Notes: generated by a model not told the origin, from the sequence alone. A DNA stretch of 35,896 nt from PSRI01 sp041484195 (GCA_041484195.1 JBGPHC010000036.1:1-35896), one strand, 5' to 3'; positions 19,089 through 28,372 are shown, counted from the stretch's first letter. Numbers and translations are program-made.

Positions 19089-20759
19089 TCAGGACAGATG
19101 ATATTCTGCCAGGTTCATAAAATATTTATACAGATCCCTGAGCCTCGTATATACGGCCTGGTAAGCCATCATATCCGTGGGGCTGGCGATATAGCTATTC
19201 CAGGCATTGGTCCAATAATAATCATTGGTCTGACCTGAAAGCAGGATATCTGTTTTCACCTGGTCTTTTGCGGCCTGGGAAAAACTGATACGATAAAGGA
19301 TTGATAAGGCATCCGTAATGAGCACATTGGGATCTCCGGGATTAGACAAGGTTTTTGTAAAACTTACGGGATCGATAATGATAGTATTGCCATTGCGGGT
19401 ATACCCTGTGTAGATCAGAGTGTCTGAGAATTGGTTTCTTTTGGGGTAAGTGTCATTGTTTATCCATATTTCATGAAACATGGGAATCTGATAATAAGCG
19501 GGCCAGCCAGATACGCTGGGCGGATCGCCAATATCCTGCTGCATGGTTGCTCCCCAATTAGCAAGGTAGCCCCACATTCCATACTGTTTCACGATGTCGG
19601 CCGGCCCCGGGAACTGTACCTGGAATTCGCGGCACAATCCCACCACATAATCTGCAGGGCTCTTGATGATGCAGGCCTGATTCAGCACGTCAAAAAAGTG
19701 TTCGCTCCTGAACAATGCATCCAGCACGGGTTTGATGTCCCAATTATTATTGCGGAATATCAATGACAGGGGCTCTATAACATTCGCTTCCGCAGCAGCG
19801 TCAATTTCATAGTACACAAACCAGCGATAGATCTTTCGCACAATGAAGTTGGATACTTCAATTCCCTTGCTGAATATCATGTTCAGGAAATCATCCAATT
19901 CCTGATCTCCTGCCTTTGGCCCCGATCTGCCTGTTACATTGGTATTTCCATAGAAAGAAGAAAAAGTCTTGTCATCGGTGTCATGCTTTGCCGGATCGAA
20001 AAAGGCATTCAAAGTGGCGATGTCAATACGCCATCCTGTGAGTACGCGCGCGGCCGTCTGCACATCCCCTTCAGTATAATTGGGATTGTTCTCCTTGCCT
20101 AACGTAAACAGTTCCTGCAACTCCCGGGCGTAGTTCTCATCGGGCGCACCCTTGGTATTGTACTGACCATTCAGGTAGTCAAGCATGTTAGGATCAATCG
20201 TAACACCCCTCGTCAACGTCTTGAAATTTCCAAGGCAATTTGATCTCAACAGATTCAGGTGCTTATAATACAATGCGGCGTTGGCTACGATTTCCGTTTG
20301 AGTGGAAAAATGGTTATGCCAGAACAGCAGCATTTTTTCGCGGATGCTTCTATCCTGGTTCAGCATCACACCCATCCACCATTTTTTCAATGAATTTTTT
20401 CTGCCGCTGTTGACGGTCCCGTCTGTATTGGAGTCGGTTACCCAAGTGGTTCCAGGCGCGATATTTGAGTCGGGTGTGGTGGCGCCGGCAGTATCATAAT
20501 CCTTGAGCGGTGGCGCCGGAAAAGCGGCTATGGGATTCAGTAACTCATCTACTGCCCCGGTCATGGTTTTGCTCAGGAAATAATCTATATCTGCTTTGGT
20601 GGCCCCGAACATGGTCCGCTTCAGAAGGTGTGCCACTTCATTGCTGGTCCAGGGACCATTATAAGGATTGAGTCCTGAAAAAGTCCTTCCCCTGGGGGTT
20701 GAAGCAACAGGAATATCTTTTCTGGCCCGGGTTGCGGATAAGAATTCTCTTCTGTCCAT
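19089..20759 (-). CDS. DUF1800 domain-containing protein
   Basis: About 556 aa from the ATG at 20759, where MDRREFLSATR begins; the frame is open 20 codons further but with no signal-like content. Features typical of DUF1800 are the early HLLKRTMFGATKADIDYFL, WWMGVMLNQDRSIREKMLLFWHNHF (split by the usual spacing), ENYARELQELFTLG and IVRKIYRWFVYYEI. These proteins are nearly always encoded next to a DUF1501 gene, as here (15-base gap, same strand). The RRxFL-type start suggests export. No known enzyme activity is established, and no T9SS sorting domain is seen in this partner. Confidence 0.88.
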   Translation of the reverse strand: MDRREFLSATRARKDIPVASTPRGRTFSGLNPYNGPWTSNEVAHLLKRTMFGATKADIDYFLSKTMTGAVDELLNPIAAFPAPPLKDYDTAGATTPDSNIAPGTTWVTDSNTDGTVNSGRKNSLKKWWMGVMLNQDRSIREKMLLFWHNHFSTQTEIVANAALYYKHLNLLRSNCLGNFKTLTRGVTIDPNMLDYLNGQYNTKGAPDENYARELQELFTLGKENNPNYTEGDVQTAARVLTGWRIDIATLNAFFDPAKHDTDDKTFSSFYGNTNVTGRSGPKAGDQELDDFLNMIFSKGIEVSNFIVRKIYRWFVYYEIDAAAEANVIEPLSLIFRNNNWDIKPVLDALFRSEHFFDVLNQACIIKSPADYVVGLCREFQVQFPGPADIVKQYGMWGYLANWGATMQQDIGDPPSVSGWPAYYQIPMFHEIWINNDTYPKRNQFSDTLIYTGYTRNGNTIIIDPVSFTKTLSNPGDPNVLITDALSILYRISFSQAAKDQVKTDILLSGQTNDYYWTNAWNSYIASPTDMMAYQAVYTRLRDLYKYFMNLAEYHLS

Positions 20760-20938
20760 AGCAATTGATTTGGAATGATAGATGAGATGAAGGGTCCAAA
20801 TATGATCCCTTTGATCCATCTTTCAAACGATCCAAATAAGAATCAAAAATGTTGCCATTAAGCCTTCTCCGGGAAAAAGAGGATGATTATAGTAAATATC
20901 CTAAGGGTTGATTCGTAGATTTCCCTGTACTATACGAA

Positions 20939-20964
20939 TAAAAAAACCCCGCCGTTGGGCGGGG
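20939..20964 (-). terminator. Intrinsic terminator of the thiolase gene
   Basis: On the minus strand CCCCGCC-CAAC-GGCGGGG forms a 7-bp GC-only stem with a 4-base loop, followed directly by TTTTTTTA. It lies about 26 bases after the thiolase stop codon. This is a textbook Rho-independent terminator. Confidence 0.92.
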
Positions 20965-20990
20965 CCAATAATAGGGAACGAGCTAACCCT

Positions 20991-22169
20991 TTAAGTTATG
21001 TTTTCAATGATTCCGGCTATGCCTTGACCGCCACCCACACAAGCCGTCACGATTCCATATTTCTTGTTCAATCGTTTCATATCGTGGATGATCTGTATCG
21101 TTAGTTTACATCCGGTACAACCGAGGGGATGGCCCAGGGCTATGGCACCACCGTTGATATTCACAATTTCCGGATCCAATTCCAATTTCCTTATGACGGC
21201 CAGCGACTGGGAAGCGAAGGCTTCGTTCAATTCAACCAGATCAATATCACGCTGCCGCATACCTGCCTGCTTAAGCACCTTTGGTACGGCCTCAACAGGC
21301 CCGACGCCCATCACACGGGGATGCACACCTGCAGATGCGCAGGCTACCAGCCTCGCGATTGGTTTCAGGCCCAGTTCATTCATCATTTTTTCCCCCATCA
21401 CAATCACAAAGGCGGCTCCATCACTCGTCTGCGATGAATTACCCGCAGTCACCGAACCACCGGCAGCAAAAACAGGCTTGAGCCGGGCCAATGCTTCCAT
21501 GGAAGTATCCTGCCTCGGTCCTTCATCCGTATCCACCACATAGTTCTTGTTTTGTTTTTTCCCCTCCCCATCCACATACACTTCTTCAACAGTAATAGGC
21601 AAAATACCCGATTTGAAATATCCGTTCTTTATGGCATTAATGGCTCTTTGATGTGAGCGGTAAGAAAATGCATCCTGGTCCTCCCGACTAACATTAAATT
21701 CTTTGGCCACCGCTTCTGCGGTCAAACCCATACCCAGATAATAATCCGGTTCGTCTTTGGCTATGGCATAGGAAGGAACGGGTTTCCACCCTGAGGTTGG
21801 CACGAGACTCATGCTTTCTGTGCCGCCGGCAATGATACATTCCGCAAACCCAGTTCGAATCTTTGCCGTTGCAATCGAAATCGCTTCCAGCCCCGATGCA
21901 CAATAACGATTTACCGTCATTCCCGGCACACCAATACCCAATGCCCTCGCGGCAATAAGCCTGCCAACCTGCAAGCCCTGCTCCGCCTCAGGTACTGCAT
22001 TACCTACGATCACATCATCCACCCTCCTGGCTTCTAACTGAGGCACTGACGCCATCAGCCCGGTGATCACTTCTACCGCAAGATCGTCTGGACGCGTGAA
22101 CCGGAATCCGCCTCTCTTAGCTTTTCCAACCGCGGTCCTGTATCCGGCTACTATATAAGCTTCCTGCAT
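20991..22169 (-). CDS. Acetyl-CoA acyltransferase (thiolase)
   Basis: 392-aa thiolase that cleaves or forms 3-ketoacyl-CoA with CoA. The catalytic Cys90 is in VNRYCASGLEAI, His347 in GGAIALGHPLGCTG, and Cys377 in TACVGGGQG. Length and motifs are complete. The GMGLTAEAVAKEFNVSREDQD stretch (split here) is usual for the fatty-acid oxidation (FadA-like) branch, but an acetoacetyl-CoA role is not excluded. It stands alone with a strong terminator at its 3' end. A TAACTTTG (22268-22261, minus strand) upstream is a possible -7 element without a good -33 partner. Confidence 0.92.
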   Translation of the reverse strand: MQEAYIVAGYRTAVGKAKRGGFRFTRPDDLAVEVITGLMASVPQLEARRVDDVIVGNAVPEAEQGLQVGRLIAARALGIGVPGMTVNRYCASGLEAISIATAKIRTGFAECIIAGGTESMSLVPTSGWKPVPSYAIAKDEPDYYLGMGLTAEAVAKEFNVSREDQDAFSYRSHQRAINAIKNGYFKSGILPITVEEVYVDGEGKKQNKNYVVDTDEGPRQDTSMEALARLKPVFAAGGSVTAGNSSQTSDGAAFVIVMGEKMMNELGLKPIARLVACASAGVHPRVMGVGPVEAVPKVLKQAGMRQRDIDLVELNEAFASQSLAVIRKLELDPEIVNINGGAIALGHPLGCTGCKLTIQIIHDMKRLNKKYGIVTACVGGGQGIAGIIENIT

Positions 22170-22355
22170 ATATAAAAATTTAATTGGCGAAATAATGTAT
22201 CAGGATTTGGAACCTGAACACTCCCTAAAAATCAAAAGTTGTTTATGCAACCTTTACACCCAAAGTTAAGGTTTTGCATAGATTTTACAGCCATCCCGAT
22301 CGATCTCTGGCCAAAAGCCACTGGATCATTACATTATTTATCTTCGCACCCAATT

Positions 22356-23429
22356 ATGTACCACATACTACGCCGGTTTCTATTCCTTTTTGATGCCGAA
22401 TGGGTCCATCATTTCTCAATGAATTGTCTCAAATTGATCTGTAGTGTAAGACCTCTTGCAAATCTGGTAAGGCGCGCATATTCGCCGGCCCCGGACCCTG
22501 CGATCCAGATTATATTATTCGGTTTGAATTTCAGAAATCCGGTGGGACTGGCCGCCGGTTTTGACAAGAATGCCCAATATCTCCGGGAACTCGAATGCCT
22601 TGGATTTGGATTCGTGGAAATTGGTACCGTAACGCCCTTGCCCCAGGAAGGCAATGAAAAACCACGCTTGTTCAGGTTACCCGCTGACAAAGCACTCATC
22701 AACAGAATGGGATTTAATAATGAAGGAGTAGCCGCAGTCGCTGCCGGTCTGAGGAAATGGAGAAGCGCTTACACAGGATCGTTGAACCCCGACAAAGCGG
22801 GATTGATCATCGGCGGGAATATCGGAAAGAACAAGCTGACTCCTAATGAAGATGCCTGGAAAGATTATGAAACCTGTTTTATGGGTCTCTTCGACCATGT
22901 GGATTATTTTGTGATAAACGTGAGTTCTCCAAACACGCCCGGCCTGAGGGAACTGCAGGAGAAAGAAGCACTTTCGAAAATTTTGACCAGGCTCCAGTCC
23001 ATCAACAAACAGAAGACCCATCCCAAACCCCTCTTATTGAAGATATCACCGGATCTGAGCCAGGAGCAACTGGACCAGGTGATCGACCTGGTATTAGAAA
23101 TTCAATTGGATGGGATAGTGGCTACCAATACCAGCATCAGCAGGGATGGCCTCAGCCCCGAGTCTCGAATCCTCAGCGATCGCTACGGCAGTGGAGGACT
23201 CAGTGGGGAGCCATTGAAACATAAATCAACCGAAGTCCTGCGCCATATTTCGAAAAGAACAAAAGGCAGGATTCCCATCATCGCGTCTGGTGGCATTTTC
23301 AACGCTGCAGATGCGAAAGAGAAATTACAAGCGGGTGCAGCGCTGGTGCAGGTTTGGACCGGATTCATTTATGAAGGCCCAGGCATTGCTAAAAAAATCT
23401 GCAGGGGAATTGGACATGGTAGAAAATAA
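22356..23429 (+). CDS. pyrD: Dihydroorotate dehydrogenase (quinone), class 2
   Basis: Fourth step of de novo pyrimidine synthesis: oxidises dihydroorotate to orotate with FMN and passes electrons to membrane quinone. About 357 aa from the ATG at 22356, which begins MYHILRRFLFLFDAEWVHHF, the amphipathic membrane-docking helix typical of class 2. NPVGLAAGFDKNAQ, EIGTVTPLPQEGN and NRMGFNN bind FMN and substrate. FVINVSSPNTPGLRELQ carries the catalytic Ser of class 2. IIASGGIF and ALVQVWTGFIYEGP form the phosphate-binding end. The frame extends 39 codons upstream, but that part is not conserved in the family. TerC follows 40 bases later. Confidence 0.95.
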   Translation: MYHILRRFLFLFDAEWVHHFSMNCLKLICSVRPLANLVRRAYSPAPDPAIQIILFGLNFRNPVGLAAGFDKNAQYLRELECLGFGFVEIGTVTPLPQEGNEKPRLFRLPADKALINRMGFNNEGVAAVAAGLRKWRSAYTGSLNPDKAGLIIGGNIGKNKLTPNEDAWKDYETCFMGLFDHVDYFVINVSSPNTPGLRELQEKEALSKILTRLQSINKQKTHPKPLLLKISPDLSQEQLDQVIDLVLEIQLDGIVATNTSISRDGLSPESRILSDRYGSGGLSGEPLKHKSTEVLRHISKRTKGRIPIIASGGIFNAADAKEKLQAGAALVQVWTGFIYEGPGIAKKICRGIGHGRK

Positions 23430-23469
23430 TATTGGGGATTGAAAAATTGAATGCTGATCATTAATTCTA

Positions 23470-24279
23470 ATGTCTATGGAATATCTGTTCACCCTGGATT
23501 CTCTAATCAGCCTGATTACTCTGGCGGCATTGGAAATTGTGCTAGGGATCGACAATGTAATCTTTGTCTCCATCCTGATGACCAGGCTCGACAAAAAGGG
23601 AAAGCTGAAGGCACGCAGAATATGGATGATCGCAGGTATTGCGGTGAGAATCGGATTGCTCCTGATATTGGGCTGGCTGGTCACTAACGGGAACAGGGAA
23701 TTGTTTGGCTTCGATTGGAATGAGAGGCATTTGGCTTTTAATCTTCGCAATGTGATCATGCTTTTGGGCGGCCTCTTTCTCCTATACAAAACCGTCATGG
23801 AAATTCATGAAAAGCTCGAAGGCGAAGACCCAGCCGCTTCTCTGAACAAAAAAGGGAAAAAGACCTCTTTCGGATCGGTGATTGGCCAGATCATACTCAT
23901 CGACATGATTTTTTCATTCGACAGCATCGTAACGGCAATAGGACTGGCCAAACATATAGAGATCATGATGGCCGCAGTGGTGATAGCCATGATCATCATG
24001 TTCGCATTTAGCGAAGCCATTTCTGGTTTTATTCATAAACACCCTACTCTCAAAATGCTTGCGTTGGCGTTCCTTCTGATGGTCGGTTTTAGCTTATTCT
24101 TTGAAGGCCTGGAACCCATTCATCAAAGCCATATCGACAAAGGGTATATTTATTTCGCCATGGCTTTCTCTTTTGGAGTTGAAATGCTCAACCTATGGAT
24201 GCGGAAAAAAGAAAAGGTACGGAAGCCGGTTGAATTGAAGGAGCCAATTCTCAAGGATGCAACTCTAAAAGGAGAATAG
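23470..24279 (+). CDS. TerC-family integral membrane protein
   Basis: 269-aa polytopic protein of the TerC family (PF03741). About seven to eight hydrophobic segments are present. The two conserved acidic motifs LEIVLGIDNVIFVSIL and IDMIFSFDSIVTAIGLA sit in membrane helices and are thought to bind a divalent metal. Members take part in Mn2+ export or metal loading of exported proteins; tellurite resistance is a historic name. The C-terminal tail is charged and cytosolic. It follows pyrD in the same direction (40 bases), possibly co-transcribed, and converges with rsmE. Confidence 0.9.
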   Translation: MSMEYLFTLDSLISLITLAALEIVLGIDNVIFVSILMTRLDKKGKLKARRIWMIAGIAVRIGLLLILGWLVTNGNRELFGFDWNERHLAFNLRNVIMLLGGLFLLYKTVMEIHEKLEGEDPAASLNKKGKKTSFGSVIGQIILIDMIFSFDSIVTAIGLAKHIEIMMAAVVIAMIIMFAFSEAISGFIHKHPTLKMLALAFLLMVGFSLFFEGLEPIHQSHIDKGYIYFAMAFSFGVEMLNLWMRKKEKVRKPVELKEPILKDATLKGE

Positions 24280-24316
24280 AACGGGGACTAAACCCTGGAG
24301 GGTTGGAGCATCCGTA

Positions 24317-25045
24317 TTAACAAGCGAGGATAGCCGCAGCCACCAATCCCGCGGTTTCCGTTCTTAACCTGGTTTTTCCCAGGGAGACCGGTATCAACTT
24401 TCTGCTGAGTGCAGATTTCAATTCGCCATTGGTGAAATCTCCTTCGGGGCCTATCAGGATCAGGCGATCGCTTTTCCATTTTCCATCCGTTGATCTTACC
24501 GGAATCATATCGCGCAGCTCCTGCCTTTTTTCATCCATGCAATGAGCTATGAATGCATAACCCGGATTTATCTCTACATTCTCCAGGAATTTCAAACTGG
24601 TTACTGGATCCCGAAGCTTAGGCAGCCAGGATTGCCGGCTTTGCAATATGCCACTCACAAGAAGATTCTTCATCCTATCCATTCGCAAATGGCGCCCTTC
24701 TGTTCTTTCACATATCAATGGAATAATTTCGTTGACTCCTATGTCCGTGGCTTTTTCCAGGAACCATTCAAATCGGTTTGCATTTTTCAGGAGAGATATG
24801 GCAATCATCAATTTCGAATCCGGCTCCGGGTGAAATTGCCGGGATTCCGGTAAAACTGAACAATTTTTTTTGTCCTCATCTACAATCCCCGCCATCCATA
24901 TATTGCCTTTCCCATCCGTGAGTTCAAGCTTATCGCCCCGCTTCATACGCAATACCTGAATAATATGCCTGGAAGGTTCCGCGCCTAGCGTAACTATACC
25001 TCCAGAGTCGGGAATATCCTCAATATAAAACATGGGCAAAATCAT
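24317..25045 (-). CDS. rsmE: 16S rRNA (uracil(1498)-N3)-methyltransferase
   Basis: 242-aa SPOUT-fold methyltransferase that modifies U1498 of 16S rRNA using SAM. The N-terminal PUA-like part has HIIQVLRMKRGDKLELTDGKG. The C-terminal trefoil-knot part has LIGPEGDFTNGEL and VSLGKTRLRTETAGLVAAAI, the family signature. Length is normal. The start is uncertain between 25045 and the ATG four codons later (MFYIEDIP). The gene begins about 100 bases downstream of a strong terminator that ends the dnaB transcript, so it needs its own promoter, which I could not identify. Confidence 0.95.
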   Translation of the reverse strand: MILPMFYIEDIPDSGGIVTLGAEPSRHIIQVLRMKRGDKLELTDGKGNIWMAGIVDEDKKNCSVLPESRQFHPEPDSKLMIAISLLKNANRFEWFLEKATDIGVNEIIPLICERTEGRHLRMDRMKNLLVSGILQSRQSWLPKLRDPVTSLKFLENVEINPGYAFIAHCMDEKRQELRDMIPVRSTDGKWKSDRLILIGPEGDFTNGELKSALSRKLIPVSLGKTRLRTETAGLVAAAILAC

Positions 25046-25143
25046 CCGGGATCAAAGTTTCCGGCAAAGAAAGGAAAGTTTCAGTTACCATTAAGCCGAC
25101 CTGCAGGTTGACCCCGCCAGTCAGCTTTCCAAAAGTTCCGGAT

Positions 25144-25168
25144 AAAAAAATTCCCGGCAGATCCGGGA
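25144..25168 (-). terminator. Intrinsic terminator of dnaB
   Basis: On the minus strand TCCCGG-ATCTG-CCGGGA forms a 6-bp stem with a 5-base loop, followed directly by seven T residues (25150-25144). It lies about 50 bases after the dnaB stop. It also falls inside a spurious small frame (25020-25217), arguing against that frame being a gene. Confidence 0.88.
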
Positions 25169-25216
25169 GCTTAGATTTGGTTTTGGGAACGCAATAATAT
25201 TCAAATATTGTAACCA

Positions 25217-26767
25217 TCAGAAAGGTGCGTCTTCATCAAATTCACCATCATTCATTTTACTGCCCTTTTGTATGAATAATTTGGGGCCGCTTTCATCGGG
25301 AACCGGTTTCCAATTTCCCGGAGGGAGACCAATCCCGCCAAAATCGTCTTCATCCATTTCGGTGAATTTCTGGATATGCAGCAGGGCCCTCAGTTTAATG
25401 GTTTCCAGGGTGCCATTTCTGTGTTTGGCAATGCGCACATGCGTTTCGCCCCTGTTATTTTCTCCAAATTCGTTAGCAGTGATATTATAATATTCGGGTC
25501 TGTACAGGAACATCACCATGTCCGCATCCTGCTCAATGGCGCCCGACTCACGCAGGTCGCTCAGCTGTGGCATCTTATCTCCTTCTTTACGCTTTTCCAC
25601 TTCCCGGCTCAATTGACTCAGCGCAAGGATGGGAATACCCAATTCCTTGGCAAGGCCTTTAAGATTTCTCGAGATCGTGCTGATTTCCTGCTCCCTGTTT
25701 GCATTTCTCTTGTCGGTAGAGCCACTCATCAATTGCAGGTAGTCAATGATCACCAAACCGAGGTTATGTTTGTTCTTCAGCCGGCGGCATTTGGCTCTCA
25801 GCTCAAAAATATTGAGAGCGGGAGTATCGTCGATGAAGATGGGGGCATTTTGAAGGCGGTGAATGCCTTTGCGGTAAAGCTGTTCCATTTCATGATCTTC
25901 CATCTTACCCCTGGCAATCTTTTCAAGCCAGATTCCGCTTTCCGCCGCGAGGATCCTCTGTACCAGTTGTCCCGCACTCATTTCAAGGCTGAAGAATGCA
26001 ATAGGAGTTGGCTTGGTTGGGTGTAGTGCCGCATTACGGGCCAGGTTCAACGCAAATGCGGTCTTACCTACTGAGGGTCTGGCGGCTAGAATGATGAGAT
26101 CGGTCTGCTGCCAGCCATAAGTGACCCTGTCGAGTGAAGAAAATCCACTCGGAACACCCGTAATATCTTCCTGCCGGCTACGCATGTCTTCGATCCGCTG
26201 AATCGCTTTTACCAGCACGGTGTCAATGGTGTCGAAATTTTTCCGCAGGTGATTGTTCGTGATCTCAAACAACTTGCTTTCCGCGTCATCCAGGAGGTCA
26301 AATACGTCGGTGGAATCTTCATAAGCTTCTCCAATGATTTCACCGCTGATACGGATCAACTCCCGCTGAATGAATTTCTGAAGGATAATCCTCGAGTGCG
26401 TGTCAATATTCGCGGAGGATACCACCGAATTGGTAAGCCTGGTAACATAATAGGGGCCTCCTACCAGCTCCAGTTCCTCGCGCAGTTTAAGCTCTTCCAC
26501 AACGGTCAGAAGGTCGATTGGAAGACTCTTCTGAGCCAGGCTCTGCATGGCCGTGAATATTCGCTGATGTGAATCCACATAAAAACATTCGGGTTTCAGA
26601 ATCTCCACTACGGTGTCAAAAGCGCTCTTCTCCAGCATGATGGCTCCCAGCACGGCTTCTTCCAGGTCTTTGGCCTGTGGCGGAACTTTGCCATACATCA
26701 TGGTACTCAGATCCAGTGTACTTTTCCGGCGGGTTTTCCTGTCTTTGTTAAGATTCGTCAGGTCCAT
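25217..26767 (-). CDS. dnaB: Replicative DNA helicase DnaB
   Basis: Hexameric 5'-3' helicase of the replication fork, 516 aa. The N-terminal domain begins PPQAKDLEEAVLGAIMLEKSA. The RecA-like domain has Walker A AARPSVGKTAFALN near residue 230, FSLEMSAGQL, LGLVIIDYLQLMSG (Walker B) and LSQLSREVEKR, SDLRESGAIEQDADM. No intein is visible. The C-terminal tail is acidic (MNDGEFDEDAPF), as often in Bacteroidota. It has its own terminator downstream and a possible promoter at 26848-26855. A cluster of DnaA-box-like sites lies about 265-330 bases upstream of its start. Confidence 0.97.
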   Translation of the reverse strand: MDLTNLNKDRKTRRKSTLDLSTMMYGKVPPQAKDLEEAVLGAIMLEKSAFDTVVEILKPECFYVDSHQRIFTAMQSLAQKSLPIDLLTVVEELKLREELELVGGPYYVTRLTNSVVSSANIDTHSRIILQKFIQRELIRISGEIIGEAYEDSTDVFDLLDDAESKLFEITNNHLRKNFDTIDTVLVKAIQRIEDMRSRQEDITGVPSGFSSLDRVTYGWQQTDLIILAARPSVGKTAFALNLARNAALHPTKPTPIAFFSLEMSAGQLVQRILAAESGIWLEKIARGKMEDHEMEQLYRKGIHRLQNAPIFIDDTPALNIFELRAKCRRLKNKHNLGLVIIDYLQLMSGSTDKRNANREQEISTISRNLKGLAKELGIPILALSQLSREVEKRKEGDKMPQLSDLRESGAIEQDADMVMFLYRPEYYNITANEFGENNRGETHVRIAKHRNGTLETIKLRALLHIQKFTEMDEDDFGGIGLPPGNWKPVPDESGPKLFIQKGSKMNDGEFDEDAPF

Positions 26768-26847
26768 TAACGAGTTTTAAAATAGGGTGAATGCCTTTTT
26801 TCTGTCTCCGTTGTCTTGAAAATTTACCGGTTTTTCATGTATATTGA

Positions 26848-26855
26848 CAAATCTA
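26848..26855 (-). promoter_or_regulatory. Possible -7 element of dnaB
   Basis: TAGATTTG on the minus strand matches TAnnTTTG exactly and would give a 5' leader of about 75 bases for dnaB. A TTGG lies about 24 bases upstream, slightly farther than usual for the -33 element. TAGCTTTG on the plus strand overlaps it back to back (26854-26861). Confidence 0.4.
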
Positions 26856-27030
26856 GCTTTGCCAATGAATTGGATTCTCCAATCAATGACTTATGGGATC
26901 GTGCTCCAGCCTTGAATTTCGCAAAAATTATCTCTACGTTAACGGAATGTTACCCCTGAGTCAGGAGGGCGAATTTAAAGGGATATAATTTCCCTGTCCA
27001 AATTCATTTGAGAATTTTTTTTGTTACCAG

Positions 27031-27096
27031 CTATGCACAGGATTTTGCACATATGGCTAAAGGCTGTTTTACACTTCTCATCCACAGTTATCCACA
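27031..27096 (+). promoter_or_regulatory. Cluster of DnaA-box-like 9-mers
   Basis: Within the gene-free 26768-27289 stretch there are four same-strand matches to TTATNCACA: 27031-27039 (CTATGCACA, 8/9), 27043-27051 (TTTTGCACA, 8/9), 27078-27086 (TCATCCACA, 8/9) and 27088-27096 (TTATCCACA, perfect). Start-to-start spacings are 12, 35 and 10 bases. An A/T-rich run follows at 27096-27111. A weaker inverted site is at 27143-27151. This could be a DnaA-binding control or sequestering region, or part of an origin. The rest of this gap holds no gene I can support, only the possible dnaB promoter. Confidence 0.45.
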
Positions 27097-27289
27097 ATTT
27101 AAAAAATATTTCCGCCTGTTTGCCGGATTAATTCACACAAGCTGTGCGAAAGAAAATAAGGCCTGAATTTTGGCCGAACGGTATAGATAACAGATTGCGC
27201 TTTGCGGGGAATTGCTGCCTGAAATCAAATTGAAAAGCAGATAGGACGCTTTTATTCCTGTTCCGGAATTCCAGGCACAAAGAATCCAT

Positions 27290-28336
27290 TCATACTCTTT
27301 CCGCCAGCCATTGCTTCATGAATGCTTCCAATTCCAGGATCCTCTTTTCGAGCTCGGGTAATTTGCGAATGATGGCCTGGCTTCGCAATGTACTGGTATA
27401 ATCATGCGCAGGTGAACCGGTCACGGCGGCATTGGGTTGTTTAATAGACTTACTCACGCCACTCTGGGCGTTGATCCTGACTCCGTCCGCAATTGTAACA
27501 TGACCCACGATTCCCGCCTGACCACCTATCATCACATGATCTCCGATCTTGGTGCTACCGCTAACGCCTGCCTGTGCGGCGATTACTGTATTATGACCCA
27601 CTTCTACATTGTGGGCTACCTGAATTAAATTATCCAGCTTGGCGCCGGACCTGATAATAGTGGAACCGATGGTAGCCCGGTCAATAGTAGCATTAGCGCC
27701 TATCTCTACATGATCTTCCACCTCCACATTCCCAATCTGCGGCACTTTTTGAAAACTTCCGTCAGGTTGTGGTGCAAAACCAAAACCATCGCTGCCAATG
27801 ACCGTTCCAGCGTGTACGGTAACATCCTTCCCCAATATGCAATCATGATAAATTTTCACGCCGGCATGAAGTATGGTACCCTCGCCGATTTTCACCTTGT
27901 CTCCAATATAAGTGTTAGGGAATATCTTCACATTATCCCCAATCACCACGTGTTCCCCGATATACACAAAAGCGCCTATAAAAATCTGGCTTCCCAAAAC
28001 GGCGGTATCAGAGATATAGGATGGTTGCTGGATGCCCGTCAACTGCTGAGTCATCATCTCCTGGTATTTGGTGAGCAAAGTGGCGAATGCACTGTATGCA
28101 TCCGGAACCCTGATCAATGTGCCTTTCACGTCCTGACGGAGTTTTTGGGAATCATTGATGATAATTACGGAAGCGTTAGTAGTATATAGATATTCTTCGT
28201 ATTTCGGGTTAGCCAGAAATGCCAACTGCATTTCCCGGGCCTCCTCAATTTTGCCGAACGAATTTACCTGGGCTTCAGGATTACCTTCCAGCTTTCCTTT
28301 AATGATCAATGCAATTTGTGAGGCAGAAAAGGTCAT
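27290..28336 (-). CDS. lpxD: UDP-3-O-acylglucosamine N-acyltransferase
   Basis: Third step of lipid A synthesis: transfers a hydroxyacyl chain from acyl carrier protein to the 2-amino group of UDP-3-O-acyl-glucosamine, in the cytosol. 348 aa. The N-terminal uridine-binding domain (residues ~1-100) has FLANPKYEEYLYTT. The left-handed beta helix of hexapeptide repeats covers ~105-310 (IGAFVYIGEHVVIGDN, IGEGTILHAGV). His242 in LIQVAHNVEVGHN is the catalytic base position. HAGTVIGSDGFGFAP is also conserved. The short C-terminal helix is normal. It follows the HD-domain gene by 36 bases on the same strand. Confidence 0.96.
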   Translation of the reverse strand: MTFSASQIALIIKGKLEGNPEAQVNSFGKIEEAREMQLAFLANPKYEEYLYTTNASVIIINDSQKLRQDVKGTLIRVPDAYSAFATLLTKYQEMMTQQLTGIQQPSYISDTAVLGSQIFIGAFVYIGEHVVIGDNVKIFPNTYIGDKVKIGEGTILHAGVKIYHDCILGKDVTVHAGTVIGSDGFGFAPQPDGSFQKVPQIGNVEVEDHVEIGANATIDRATIGSTIIRSGAKLDNLIQVAHNVEVGHNTVIAAQAGVSGSTKIGDHVMIGGQAGIVGHVTIADGVRINAQSGVSKSIKQPNAAVTGSPAHDYTSTLRSQAIIRKLPELEKRILELEAFMKQWLAERV

Positions 28337-28372
28337 AAGTATAGATTTCAGAACAGAGGCCGAGGCCGATTG

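Noticed and set aside
24291..24304. AACCCT-GG-AGGGTT inverted repeat between TerC and rsmE, considered as a bidirectional terminator
   Set aside because: The two-base loop and absence of T-runs on either side make it unlikely.
25020..25217. 65-codon minus-strand frame whose ATG overlaps the dnaB stop (TGATG)
   Set aside because: A strong intrinsic terminator (25144-25168) lies inside it, it overlaps the start of rsmE, and its product resembles nothing known.
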